This document shows, piece after piece, positions 7,513 to 15,077 of a stretch of DNA of 46,072 nucleotides. Source of the stretch: Priestia flexa NBRC 15715 (GTDB lineage: Bacteria; Bacillota; Bacilli; Bacillales; Bacillaceae_H); assembly GCF_001591565.1 (NCBI RefSeq), contig NZ_BCVD01000011.1, positions 1-46,072 on the forward strand. Reading direction: 5' to 3'. The translations under genes and the position numbers were made by a program. Every line of letters starts with the position of its first letter. Within the stretch, counting starts at the first letter, position 1. The notes below the pieces were generated by a model. It ran no database searches, was not told the DNA's origin, and saw only the letters and a list, made by a program, of their open reading frames with translations.

Positions 7513-7541
7513 AAAAAGAATGGCGAGGAGCCATTCTTTTT
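7513..7541 (-). terminator. Terminator of the zinc-ribbon/amidase operon
   Basis: A perfect 12-bp stem AAAAAGAATGGC/GCCATTCTTTTT with a 5-base loop lies just beyond the amidase stop on the minus strand and ends in a T run. The A run on the other side would let it work in both directions. Confidence 0.8.
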
Positions 7542-7545
7542 ATTC

Positions 7546-8355
7546 CTATTGTAACGCTGCGTATTTTTCCACTCCGGTTGTGACGGCTTGAAGCATCCCT
7601 TCTAAGTAAGCCGGATTAGACAGCTTTTGATCTTCAGTTGGGTTTGTCATATACCCCATTTCAAGAAGTACAACCGGCACCGTAGACCAGTTAAAGCCCG
7701 TTAAGTCACTGCGGTAGCGAATGCCGTTTACTTTCATACCACTTTGCTTTTTTACTTCACTTACAATGAGAGTTGCTGCGCTTTCACTTTGTTTGGAGAT
7801 TGCTTGCTTCTTGCTTGGAACGAGAATCCCAAAGCCGCTGATGTTTGGATTCTCGGCTCCGTCTGCGTGAAGCCGAATGACAAGGTCTGCTTTCTTTTCA
7901 TTTGCCATCTCCGCTCGCTCTTTGTTGCTGATGTCTACATCATGAGCTGAGCGCGTCAAATACACTTCAAACCCTTTTTCTGTTAGAAGCTCTTCAAGCA
8001 AAAAAGCCGCTTCTAAATTGAGCACATATTCAGGTTTTCTTGTCACGACCCCTGTTGTCCCGCCCGTTACCTTCATTTTCGTTTCGTTTGAATAGGGTGA
8101 CACGCGCTCATGTATTGTATTCGCTCGCGCTTGATGACCGGGGTCTAAATAAACAATAAACGACTTTTTGGTTGGCTGCTGCGCTTCTTCTTTTTTATCT
8201 ACGACAGGCAGTTCTTTAGTTTTTAACTCCTTGACTGGAATTCCTTCATGGCTTTCTTCAACAAGCTCATTATTGCTTTCTCTATCCACTCCAAGCATGA
8301 ACGCCCAGGCCAGACAGACAAGCACAACAAGCAGTAGTGAATACCAACCTTTCAT
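7546..8355 (-). CDS. Membrane-anchored N-acetylmuramoyl-L-alanine amidase (Amidase_3)
   Basis: A 269-residue protein with an N-terminal signal anchor (WYSLLLVVLVCLAWAFML), a charged linker to about residue 65, then an Amidase_3 zinc hydrolase domain. The zinc and catalytic motifs are visible: YLDPGHQ (His), NLEAAFLLEE (Glu), VIRLHADG (His) and VVLLEMGYMTN (catalytic Glu). It would cleave the amide between N-acetylmuramic acid and L-Ala on the outer face of the membrane. Its ATG overlaps the stop of the preceding gene (TAATG) with GGAGG just upstream, so the two are translationally coupled. No cell-wall-binding repeats are present. Sporulation, germination or division roles are possible. Confidence 0.88.
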   Translation of the reverse strand: MKGWYSLLLVVLVCLAWAFMLGVDRESNNELVEESHEGIPVKELKTKELPVVDKKEEAQQPTKKSFIVYLDPGHQARANTIHERVSPYSNETKMKVTGGTTGVVTRKPEYVLNLEAAFLLEELLTEKGFEVYLTRSAHDVDISNKERAEMANEKKADLVIRLHADGAENPNISGFGILVPSKKQAISKQSESAATLIVSEVKKQSGMKVNGIRYRSDLTGFNWSTVPVVLLEMGYMTNPTEDQKLSNPAYLEGMLQAVTTGVEKYAALQ

Positions 8356-9410
8356 TACCTCCGTCCCTCTTCTTTCTTTAAAAGAGCAACGTTATACTCT
8401 TCGGTTTTACTGAGCTTAATATTGTTTGAGGAAGCGGGATAGTACCAGGACTTCGCATTAAAGTAGTTTTGCAAGTAGTCCGTTTCAAACACGTATCCGT
8501 AACGCGCATAGATTTCGTTTCGCGCAATATATAACTCATGCTTACTAAGACCAGCTACCTCAGACACCGACAGCTCGCGACGGTCACTATCGGTAATAAC
8601 ATATTCCGAATAGCTCACAGGAGGTGCCGACGAACTAGAATCATCATAGTACACATACTCTTCATCAAACAAAACTAAGTTATCCTTTGACTCGCCTATT
8701 AAAATAGGAATCGAATACCCACACGAACCCGAATAATCGACAAGCACCGAAGAATTCATCGAGTACGGATATACGCCTAAACACTCCGTGCCTACGCTAA
8801 TGTACAGAGACGCATTCACACGCGTTGCCAGCTCGTTGCTCACGCGATATACGTCTTTTCCCCACGCCTTTAGTGCACTCATCTCTCCTTTATCGTAAAG
8901 GGTAAAGAAGCGGTTTGCTACGGGCGTTCCAAGACGATCTGCGCTTATATAAAGCGTGCCGTTCACTTTATCATGTTCAATCTCCCAGCTATCAACGGAA
9001 AACGCTCCGCTGCTCCCCTTTACGGAAACGTTCGCAAGCTTCTTTTTGTAGTCATTTACAATATTCGTCGGCTTCGGAGCAGTGGGTGCTTTAGGTTCTT
9101 CTTTAGGTTCTTCTTCATCTTCAGCTACTTCTTTTACTTCCGGCGTTTCAGCTTCCGGTTTAGTTACGGGCGTAGTTTCATTGGAATTCTGTTGGCTCGT
9201 TACGTAATCATAGACAAAGTAACCAGCTCCTCCAAGCACAAGTAGAGTTGCCACTACAACCCATATCTTTAGCCAAGAGTTCGTTGATTTTGACTCTCGA
9301 GTTCCTTCTTGATTTCTTTGACGAGTTCCATCTACCATCGTTCCACAACTTGGACAAGCGACCGCATTTTCCGGCAGCTGCTTCCCACATTCTCTACAAA
9401 ATGATCCCAT
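8355..9410 (-). CDS. Zinc-ribbon, single-pass membrane protein with C-terminal YARHG domain
   Basis: A 351-residue protein in three parts. The N-terminal zinc ribbon has CxxC pairs FCRECGKQ and ACPSCGTM, within the first 25 residues. One membrane helix follows (IWVVVATLLVLGGAGYFVYDYV, about residues 48-70), then a long acidic Glu/Pro/Lys linker. The extracellular region ends in a YARHG domain (LSKHELYIARNEIYARYGYVF and YLQNYFNAKSWYYPA near residues 275-325), a module found on secreted and surface proteins of Firmicutes, often next to wall hydrolases. Coupling to the amidase gene suggests that it recruits or regulates that enzyme. Its specific function is not known. Confidence 0.78.
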   Translation of the reverse strand: MGSFCRECGKQLPENAVACPSCGTMVDGTRQRNQEGTRESKSTNSWLKIWVVVATLLVLGGAGYFVYDYVTSQQNSNETTPVTKPEAETPEVKEVAEDEEEPKEEPKAPTAPKPTNIVNDYKKKLANVSVKGSSGAFSVDSWEIEHDKVNGTLYISADRLGTPVANRFFTLYDKGEMSALKAWGKDVYRVSNELATRVNASLYISVGTECLGVYPYSMNSSVLVDYSGSCGYSIPILIGESKDNLVLFDEEYVYYDDSSSSAPPVSYSEYVITDSDRRELSVSEVAGLSKHELYIARNEIYARYGYVFETDYLQNYFNAKSWYYPASSNNIKLSKTEEYNVALLKKEEGRR

Positions 9411-9507
9411 GCCTCATTCCCCTTTACTCATACATAATTTTCAAGGTGTGTCTCCCACTCACTGCACAACGGGTATATTGTCACCGTTTATATGTATGCA
9501 GAAGAGT

Positions 9508-9521
9508 TGAAATGCATTTCA
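9508..9521. repeat. 14-bp perfect palindrome upstream of the YARHG gene
   Basis: TGAAATGCATTTCA is a perfect palindrome about 100 bases upstream of the YARHG gene start. It overlaps a weak promoter-like pair on the minus strand (TGAAAT, 16-17 bases, CATACATA) that resembles a forespore-sigma promoter. Both the operator and promoter readings are tentative. Confidence 0.3.
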
Positions 9522-9557
9522 CTAACATCATTAAGTAGCCATTTTTATAAAAACAAA

Positions 9558-9589
9558 AAGAGCAGCGAATGCTGATATTCGCTGCTCTT
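9558..9589 (-). terminator. Terminator at the end of the lasso-peptide cluster
   Basis: A perfect 13-bp stem AAGAGCAGCGAAT/ATTCGCTGCTCTT with a 6-base loop. On the minus strand it ends in CTTTTTGTTTTT, an efficient T tract. It lies about 50 bases after the nucleotidyltransferase stop and marks the downstream border of the cluster. Confidence 0.88.
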
Positions 9590-9638
9590 CCACCTTTAGA
9601 TTGAATAGCAGTACTAAACCTTTCTTCTTGTTTGCTTA

Positions 9639-10778
9639 CTATGAGAGCTTCTTTACTTTCCTTCCCATCCATAAAAATGGCCTTAGCGGGAAATAGAGAA
9701 AATGAAGAGGTTTTGGTAATGGTAATGTTCTTGCATCCCAGCTTCGTGGATAAAATAACATCATTGCATAAAAAACCTTTTGCATATTAGATTTTAATGA
9801 GATTAAATAGCTAGGGTCATACGTAAATTCTTTTGAGATATGAATATAGAAATATGCTTTTTCCGCTAGCTTCCTTTGTCGCGAACCTTCTGTTGTTGCT
9901 TTTAGCTCCTTGTTAACTGATGTATTCAGCAGCTGAGAACTTAAAATCATTGCTTGCCCGACTAGGTGAGCATAACCTAATTTCTTCATTAATACCTTTA
10001 CTTGTTGATAATCTAGCTTTTTTTGAAACACTTTATCCATATCTACTAGCCAGCGCAGGCGGAACCAGCCGTGACGTGCCCCATGAACCACAAGGTGCAA
10101 AAACAAATCTTCTTCACCTAAAAAAAAGACAGGAGAGCTTGTCAGAGCGCTGCGGCTTTTTCGCTGCCAAAGCTCGTCAAAAGACGGCTCTTTCACCGGA
10201 GGATTATGTAATCGCCAGTGAATTTCAATTTGAATTTTCTTTTGCGGGTGGACGTACTCAACGTGATGGCTTCTCCATTTCCTTTCATTTAAGATAGGGG
10301 CCGCTCCATCCTTTACGTAGCCAGAAGCTAAAAGCAGCGCATCTACTTTGTCTAAGTCTGTTTCCCGAACTAAAACATCTAAGTCTTTTGACGTTCGAAG
10401 CGAAATATCCCCGTACAAGTGATGAGCAAGAGCTGGACCTTTTAAAAACAACGTTTTGACTTCATTTTCAGCAAATAGCTTGCTTATCTGCTCCATTTCT
10501 CCGCTGAGCTGAAGCATCTTAAATGTATTTTTTGTGTACGTCTGCTGTAAGGCTTGGATAACTTCTAACGGAACGATTGTTTGTGGCATGTCCTTTAGTT
10601 TCAAATAAATGATGGGCTGGCATCTATGGTGATGAACCAAATCTAAAAATAAGCGCCAGTCAATATTCTGAAGCTGGTCTATGTCTTTCAATTCATTCTT
10701 TGATTTTACTAGCTGGATTAAAAGCTTTAGCTCCTTAGATAAAACGGTTAAATCTAATTTAGAATGATTACTCATCAT
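9639..10778 (-). CDS. Nucleotidyltransferase-family protein of the lasso cluster (NTP_transf_5)
   Basis: A 379-residue protein of the uncharacterised nucleotidyltransferase family often found in paeninodin-type lasso clusters. The core motif GDISLRTSKDLDVLV (about residues 123-137) holds the two acidic residues expected to bind metal, and KGPALAHHLYG precedes it. From memory, the homologue in the pseudomycoidin cluster acts on the phosphorylated lasso peptide, adding hexose to the phosphate; I infer a similar tail-modifying role. No signal peptide is present. It is the last gene of the cluster, 55 bases after the regulator, and is followed by a strong terminator. The exact start (first or second Met) is uncertain by one residue. 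Confidence 0.75.
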   Translation of the reverse strand: MMSNHSKLDLTVLSKELKLLIQLVKSKNELKDIDQLQNIDWRLFLDLVHHHRCQPIIYLKLKDMPQTIVPLEVIQALQQTYTKNTFKMLQLSGEMEQISKLFAENEVKTLFLKGPALAHHLYGDISLRTSKDLDVLVRETDLDKVDALLLASGYVKDGAAPILNERKWRSHHVEYVHPQKKIQIEIHWRLHNPPVKEPSFDELWQRKSRSALTSSPVFFLGEEDLFLHLVVHGARHGWFRLRWLVDMDKVFQKKLDYQQVKVLMKKLGYAHLVGQAMILSSQLLNTSVNKELKATTEGSRQRKLAEKAYFYIHISKEFTYDPSYLISLKSNMQKVFYAMMLFYPRSWDARTLPLPKPLHFLYFPLRPFLWMGRKVKKLS

Positions 10779-10833
10779 TTCTTTTATACCTGCCTTTATT
10801 TTTTAGGAAACTTCCTCTCAAACTTGTAATAAG

Positions 10834-11181
10834 TTAAAGAAATTCATGAAAATCACCTAAAGGAAGCTTCTTTTTTTTGAAAATAACTAAATCCACATGT
10901 CTTTTTAATTCCTCCAGCTGCGTAAGCTCCATGTGAATGATTTCATTTTTTACGCTACTAATGCTTTCTCTTTCTTTATACGTATCTCTCCACCCAATAA
11001 GAGATACAGGAGAAACCCCAAGACCAGCAGCTAGCTTTTGCACGATATCGATTGTTGGATTATCACAAATATTACGTTCTAAATTACTTAAATACGATTT
11101 CGTGATCTTAGATCGTTCTGCAAGCTGTGTAAGCGATATGTGCTTTTGCGTTCTTATTTCTTTTACACGGGCACCAATCAT
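10834..11181 (-). CDS. SinR-like XRE-family regulator of the lasso cluster
   Basis: A 115-residue protein. The N-terminal 65 residues form an XRE helix-turn-helix closely resembling SinR (MIGARVKEIR, LTQLAERSKITKSYLSNLERN, NPTIDIVQKLAAGLGVS). The recognition helix KSYLSNLERN is nearly that of SinR. The C-terminal part (MELTQLEELKRHVDLVIFKKKKL) is a short amphipathic helix, likely for dimerisation, where SinR has its SinI-interacting domain. Three GTTCT-N6-AGAAC-type dyads near the cluster promoter match the published SinR operator form, so autogenous control of the cluster is likely. Cross-talk with the host SinR is possible. It lies 74 bases after the exporter gene. Confidence 0.82.
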   Translation of the reverse strand: MIGARVKEIRTQKHISLTQLAERSKITKSYLSNLERNICDNPTIDIVQKLAAGLGVSPVSLIGWRDTYKERESISSVKNEIIHMELTQLEELKRHVDLVIFKKKKLPLGDFHEFL

Positions 11182-11255
11182 GACATTTTTGCACTCTCCT
11201 TACAAAATTTATGGTAATTTACGATATCAAACTAGCATTCTAAAACCGCTCTCAC

Positions 11256-13052
11256 TTACACCAGTTCTAGCTGACCTTTTAACAGCTCCCTAAACGTACC
11301 GTCTGGCTGAGCAGCAAGCTGCTGAAACGTTCCTCTTTGCGTAATCTCTCCTTTTTCTAACACAACAATTTGGTCAGCAGCTTGTATCGTTGACAAGCGA
11401 TGAGCAATAACGATAATCGTCATTTCGCCTTTTAAACGCTCGAGTGATTCTTTAATTTTGTTTTCGTTGCTTGTATCCAATGCGCTTGTCGCTTCGTCTA
11501 GAATAAGTACAGATGGCTCTTTTAAAATAGCTCTTGCCAAAACGAGGCGCTGACGCTCTCCGCCCGATAACTTTGTTCCTCGGTCTCCAATGACCGTATC
11601 GAGCCCTTGCGGCAATTCCTTCACAAACTGTTCTGCCTCAGCAAATTTAAGCGCTTTCCATAATTCATTTTCGCTTGCTTCAGGCCTCACCATCAGTAAG
11701 TTCTCCCTTACGCTTGCATGAAACAAAAAGGGATCTTGAGGCACGTAGCTAATGGACTGCCTTAGCGACAAAACGACGTTTCCTTTTAGTTCATTGTCAT
11801 CTACTAAGACGCTTCCTCTTTTAGGTGAATTCAACCCCATTAACACGTCGATAAGCGTACTTTTTCCAGCTCCCGATGGACCTACAATAGCCGTCATTTG
11901 CCTAGCAGGAATGGTAAGGTTAATTCCTTTTAGCACATAGCTTTCACTGTCTTGTTTGTAACGGAAATATACATCTTTGCATTCTATCTCTCGCTGATTA
12001 CTAGAACGATTTGCGGCTGCTTCGGTCGTTTCTTTCGTAAATTCCCGACTTTTTTTACAGTCTTCCATTAGTTCCAGAAGAGATTGGCAAGCAGGAATGG
12101 TTGCGGCTATTTGCTCAACGTTTGACTGAATAGCAGTAAATCTTGGCCACAAGCGGGAAAAGATAAGAATGATGAGTAACAGCTGCTCTTGTTGAGCTTG
12201 AAGAAATTCTAAGGAAACAAAGATAAATACGGCAATCAAAAATGCAGACGTCACTTTATATACAAGCTTGGAACTTGATTTCAGTCGAATATATTCTAGC
12301 TGTTCGTCACTCATTTTAAGCGTTAAGGACTGCAGCCAGTTAACATGTGACTCTTCTAACGCGTTGCTTTTTATATCTTTCATTCCATTTAGCTGATCCG
12401 TTATGCCTGCCATGTATTCTTCTCCAAGCTTAGAGGTTCTACGACCTAAGTATTTTGATCTCTTTACGAACCTTTTGGAGAAATACCCCAAAATAACGCC
12501 CAATAGCAAAATGACAACCGTCAAGTTTACGGATAGCCATAAGGCGATAGCAACTTGGATAAGCATAAACGTCACGTTTGAAATAAATTGAAGAAAAAAA
12601 TTAATTCCGCCTATCACACGAGCTAGCTCAGCGGTTAATAGATTCGTAAGATCTGATTTTCTTTTTCGTAGAAAGAGCCCCCATTCAGAAGCAAGGAGCG
12701 AGCTGTAAACCTCCAGCCTTAAATGCCGGCTAAACCTTTCTCTAATTCTTACATCTCGAATTGATAGGCTTCTTTGCAGCACGTTTTGTCCAACAATCAG
12801 TAACAGATAAAGGCCTAACGCAAAAGGTAGATAGAGACTGTGAGGAACGTTATGAAACAGATTGAAAAATGGGAGTAGCTTGTCTGAACCAACACTCGCG
12901 TCAATAATTCCTCCGATGCTCAGCAAGGGAATAAGCAGTAGAATGCCAACCCCTTCAAGCAAGCTGACAATCACCATTCCAAATAGGTTAAAATAAAGAA
13001 TCTTCCCAGAAAATTGGTGTAATCTTTTTACGTAATATAGTAGTGGTGCCAA
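11256..13052 (-). CDS. Lasso-peptide ABC exporter, fused permease-ATPase (LasD type)
   Basis: A 598-residue half-transporter with an N-terminal six-helix exporter domain (about residues 15-310) and a C-terminal ATPase. The ATPase shows Walker A (GPSGAGKST), the signature LSGGERQR, Walker B (VLILDEATSALD) and the switch histidine (IAHRLST). It has no N-terminal C39 peptidase domain, as expected when leader removal is done by the separate B2 protease. It would dimerise in the membrane and export the mature lasso peptide, which usually also gives self-immunity in lasso systems. Its gene follows B2 by 41 bases. Confidence 0.9.
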   Translation of the reverse strand: MAPLLYYVKRLHQFSGKILYFNLFGMVIVSLLEGVGILLLIPLLSIGGIIDASVGSDKLLPFFNLFHNVPHSLYLPFALGLYLLLIVGQNVLQRSLSIRDVRIRERFSRHLRLEVYSSLLASEWGLFLRKRKSDLTNLLTAELARVIGGINFFLQFISNVTFMLIQVAIALWLSVNLTVVILLLGVILGYFSKRFVKRSKYLGRRTSKLGEEYMAGITDQLNGMKDIKSNALEESHVNWLQSLTLKMSDEQLEYIRLKSSSKLVYKVTSAFLIAVFIFVSLEFLQAQQEQLLLIILIFSRLWPRFTAIQSNVEQIAATIPACQSLLELMEDCKKSREFTKETTEAAANRSSNQREIECKDVYFRYKQDSESYVLKGINLTIPARQMTAIVGPSGAGKSTLIDVLMGLNSPKRGSVLVDDNELKGNVVLSLRQSISYVPQDPFLFHASVRENLLMVRPEASENELWKALKFAEAEQFVKELPQGLDTVIGDRGTKLSGGERQRLVLARAILKEPSVLILDEATSALDTSNENKIKESLERLKGEMTIIVIAHRLSTIQAADQIVVLEKGEITQRGTFQQLAAQPDGTFRELLKGQLELV

Positions 13053-13093
13053 GTTCTGTCCTCCTAGACTAACCCATAGCCGTATATGATGCT

Positions 13094-13579
13094 TTAGGTT
13101 TTGCTGTGAGTGATTGTCGTTTTTTCATTGTTCATCCGCTTAGAAAATTTCCCCACTACGGTAAACTGTTCTTTTCCTTCCGAACCGGTTACGTATACAG
13201 ATCCGCTTCTAAGCCACGCATGTGCAATGAGTTTTCCTTGTTTATCCTTTCCGGTTCCAAGGTAAAGCGTGCTTTCAATCTGGCGTCTTTCTAGCATCTT
13301 CATACCGGCTACCGCTTTTACTAGACATTGGCTTTCCCAAAACGTATAGTGACTCATTCGATGGATCGCCTTTGAAATATTTTTCAGCACAACATAATCT
13401 GATGTGCTTTCGAAAAAACTTGTTTCCGTCATAGGCTCACCTAAAGTAGGAGCAACTCTTGAAAACGGAAGCGCTTTAAATATTCTTCCATAGCCTAAGT
13501 AATAGAAGGCTTCCAGCAACAGTATCTTTTCACTTGTTTCTAAGCGTAAAAAATTTCTTGTTTTTTTTATTATTTTCAT
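13094..13579 (-). CDS. Lasso-peptide leader peptidase (B2, transglutaminase-like)
   Basis: A 161-residue protein of the stand-alone B2 family, which cleaves the leader from lasso precursors just after the Thr-X of the leader. The catalytic Cys is Cys85 in WESQCLVKA and the catalytic His is His120 in IAHAWL, the hallmark spacing of the family (transglutaminase-like papain fold). It works with the separate B1 protein and delivers the core to the cyclase. It lies 43 bases after B1 and is Lys-rich at the N-terminus. Length and domain are complete. Confidence 0.88.
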   Translation of the reverse strand: MKIIKKTRNFLRLETSEKILLLEAFYYLGYGRIFKALPFSRVAPTLGEPMTETSFFESTSDYVVLKNISKAIHRMSHYTFWESQCLVKAVAGMKMLERRQIESTLYLGTGKDKQGKLIAHAWLRSGSVYVTGSEGKEQFTVVGKFSKRMNNEKTTITHSKT

Positions 13580-13622
13580 ACCAGCTACTCCGCTCTCTTT
13601 ACTATTAAATGAACAGAAGCAT

Positions 13623-13922
13623 TTACTTTTGAGTCGTCACTTGAACTAGCTTTTCCTCATACATATGCGCTAAAAATGACAGAACCTCTTGTTCACACTG
13701 TTCTTTACTTACATTATATTTCGTCATAATCTTCGTAACTACTTCATTCACAGCGATTGGCGCAGCAATAAGCTCCCACATCTCGCCTCCAGTTGTTCCT
13801 AAGTTGTAGTACTTCCCGTTTTCGATATTAAGCATGACTTTTTCACTCCCCATATCGCTCACTATATTTCCTTCTCTTTGTGTCACAAGATGATTAATTG
13901 AAAGCTTGTCTACTTTGACCAT
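13623..13922 (-). CDS. RiPP recognition element protein (B1, PqqD-like)
   Basis: A 99-residue PqqD-fold protein. The signature VMLNIENGKYYNLGTTGGEMWELI (about residues 29-52) forms the beta-wing and helix that bind the precursor leader in RiPP systems. It would bind the WEKP-containing leader of the precursor encoded upstream and present it to the B2 protease and cyclase. The gene overlaps the end of the kinase gene by 29 bases, so translation is coupled. The start is ATG behind a purine-rich AGAGAGGGA. Confidence 0.88.
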   Translation of the reverse strand: MVKVDKLSINHLVTQREGNIVSDMGSEKVMLNIENGKYYNLGTTGGEMWELIAAPIAVNEVVTKIMTKYNVSKEQCEQEVLSFLAHMYEEKLVQVTTQK

Positions 13923-14847
13923 TTAAATCCCTCTCTCTCATGCTATCGACTACTTTGGCCACCAATTCGTATGGTGTAAATCTTGAAACAGGCCGGATTA
14001 ACTGGAACGCTGGAACACTCTTTAAAATAGTTGAAGAACACTCGAAATGCCATTTCTTTAACCCTAATCTTTGGACAAGCGAGCCCCGAAACGTATGATG
14101 ATGCAAAATCCGAAATCCTTCTAACCCGTCAGCTTTTCGAACCTCCGCAGATTCTGAAGTGCCTTTCACAAGTTCAAATATTCCTGCCAGTGGAAGAGAA
14201 TCATTGTAAAAGCTGTCTTTCACCGGTATCGAATATTTTGTTTCTCGTTCAAATAAAGGCTCGTATTTTCCTGTATCCATTCCAAAGCTAGCTAAGCTTT
14301 CTTCCCACAGCTTTTGCTGGGGATAAGTTGGTTGGATCATTGGAACATTGTCTTGTGAAAACGTGACAGGAATGACGTCATCGCTTATGAGCTTATAGCC
14401 TTCTTGAATAAAAGCCGAAGCTAGCGTAGATTTACCGGCACCAGAGTTTCCTACAATCGCATACGCTTTTCCGTCCACAGCTACCGCGCTCCCGTGTAGA
14501 GGGAGTATGCGCTTTTGCATGAGAAGTACCCCCATGCAGGTGCCTAGGATGTAAAGTCTTACTCGGTCTTTGTCAAATTCTTTTAGAGGTACTACGATAA
14601 TTTCGCTGCCGTTTCGTATCGAAAAAAGCGCTGTGTTTGGGACCTCAAAAGCAACTTCGTCTCGGTATACGGTAAAGCCTTTTTCTTGATTTAAAAGAAC
14701 TTTAGTTTCTGTGAAGTCTGCTAGTTTAATTGAAACATCTATATTATCACCTGGAAGATCAAGAGAGTTTAATTCTTGAAGCGGCAGCTCGCTCGAAATC
14801 GTAAGCCCAAAAGCACTATAAACATAATCATTTTGTATCCTAACCAT
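13894..14847 (-). CDS. HPr-kinase-like lasso-peptide kinase (PadeK type)
   Basis: A 317-residue relative of HPr kinase found in paeninodin-type clusters, where such kinases phosphorylate the C-terminal serine of the precursor. Visible are LHGSAVAVDGKAYAIVGN, the P-loop GNSGAGKSTLA (about residues 133-143) and SDDVIPV shortly after, which contains the catalytic-base region of the HPrK family. It lacks the N-terminal domain of true HprK. The precursor encoded immediately upstream ends in serine, the expected substrate. The start ATG is preceded by TGGAGTGA; the 5' leader holds a stem-loop separating the gene from the precursor. Confidence 0.85.
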   Translation of the reverse strand: MVRIQNDYVYSAFGLTISSELPLQELNSLDLPGDNIDVSIKLADFTETKVLLNQEKGFTVYRDEVAFEVPNTALFSIRNGSEIIVVPLKEFDKDRVRLYILGTCMGVLLMQKRILPLHGSAVAVDGKAYAIVGNSGAGKSTLASAFIQEGYKLISDDVIPVTFSQDNVPMIQPTYPQQKLWEESLASFGMDTGKYEPLFERETKYSIPVKDSFYNDSLPLAGIFELVKGTSESAEVRKADGLEGFRILHHHTFRGSLVQRLGLKKWHFECSSTILKSVPAFQLIRPVSRFTPYELVAKVVDSMRERDLNGQSRQAFN

Positions 14848-14883
14848 TCATTTCACTCCAGATGTCATCAATTTTTCTGAAAA

Positions 14884-14911
14884 CCCTTATACATCTTTAC
14901 TTGTATAAGGG
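14884..14911 (-). terminator. Stem-loop between precursor and kinase genes (attenuator or 3'-end stabiliser)
   Basis: CCCTTATACA (14884-14893) and TGTATAAGGG (14902-14911) form a perfect 10-bp stem with an 8-base loop. On the minus strand it is followed by TTTTCAG, a short T tract, so it would be a leaky terminator or a 3'-end protector for the precursor message. Confidence 0.65.
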
Positions 14912-14937
14912 CAGTCGTTTCCACTCACTACTTGAGA

Positions 14938-15063
14938 TTAACTATAATGAATTGTTTCATCAGGGTCAGGCTGTACCGCGTCAGGTGTGCTTAATCCAGG
15001 TCCAGCCATTGTCATGTTCACATCAAGTACTTCTAATACCGGTTTCTCCCATTCTCTTTTCAT
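14938..15063 (-). CDS. Class II lasso-peptide precursor (paeninodin family, PadeA type)
   Basis: A 41-codon gene with an ideal GGGAGGTGAT site before the ATG, 14 bases after the cyclase stop. The leader is MKREWEKPVLEVLDVNMTM (19 residues). It has WEKP in place of the usual YxxP recognition motif and Thr at position -2, the hallmark for B2 cleavage. The 22-residue core starts AGPGLSTPD and ends QPDPDETIHYS. Predicted product: Ala1 amine joined to the Asp9 side chain (9-residue ring), a threaded tail, and a phosphorylated C-terminal Ser22. The core closely resembles paeninodin (recalled from literature), differing at ring position 5, tail position 11 and the C-terminal end. The function of this peptide family is unclear. 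Confidence 0.93.
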   Translation of the reverse strand: MKREWEKPVLEVLDVNMTMAGPGLSTPDAVQPDPDETIHYS

Positions 15064-15077
15064 CGTATCACCTCCCT

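Noticed and set aside
7336-7554. 72-codon open frame on the plus strand
   Set aside because: It crosses the amidase terminator, has no ribosome site, and ends in repeated Phe/Leu from the T tract.
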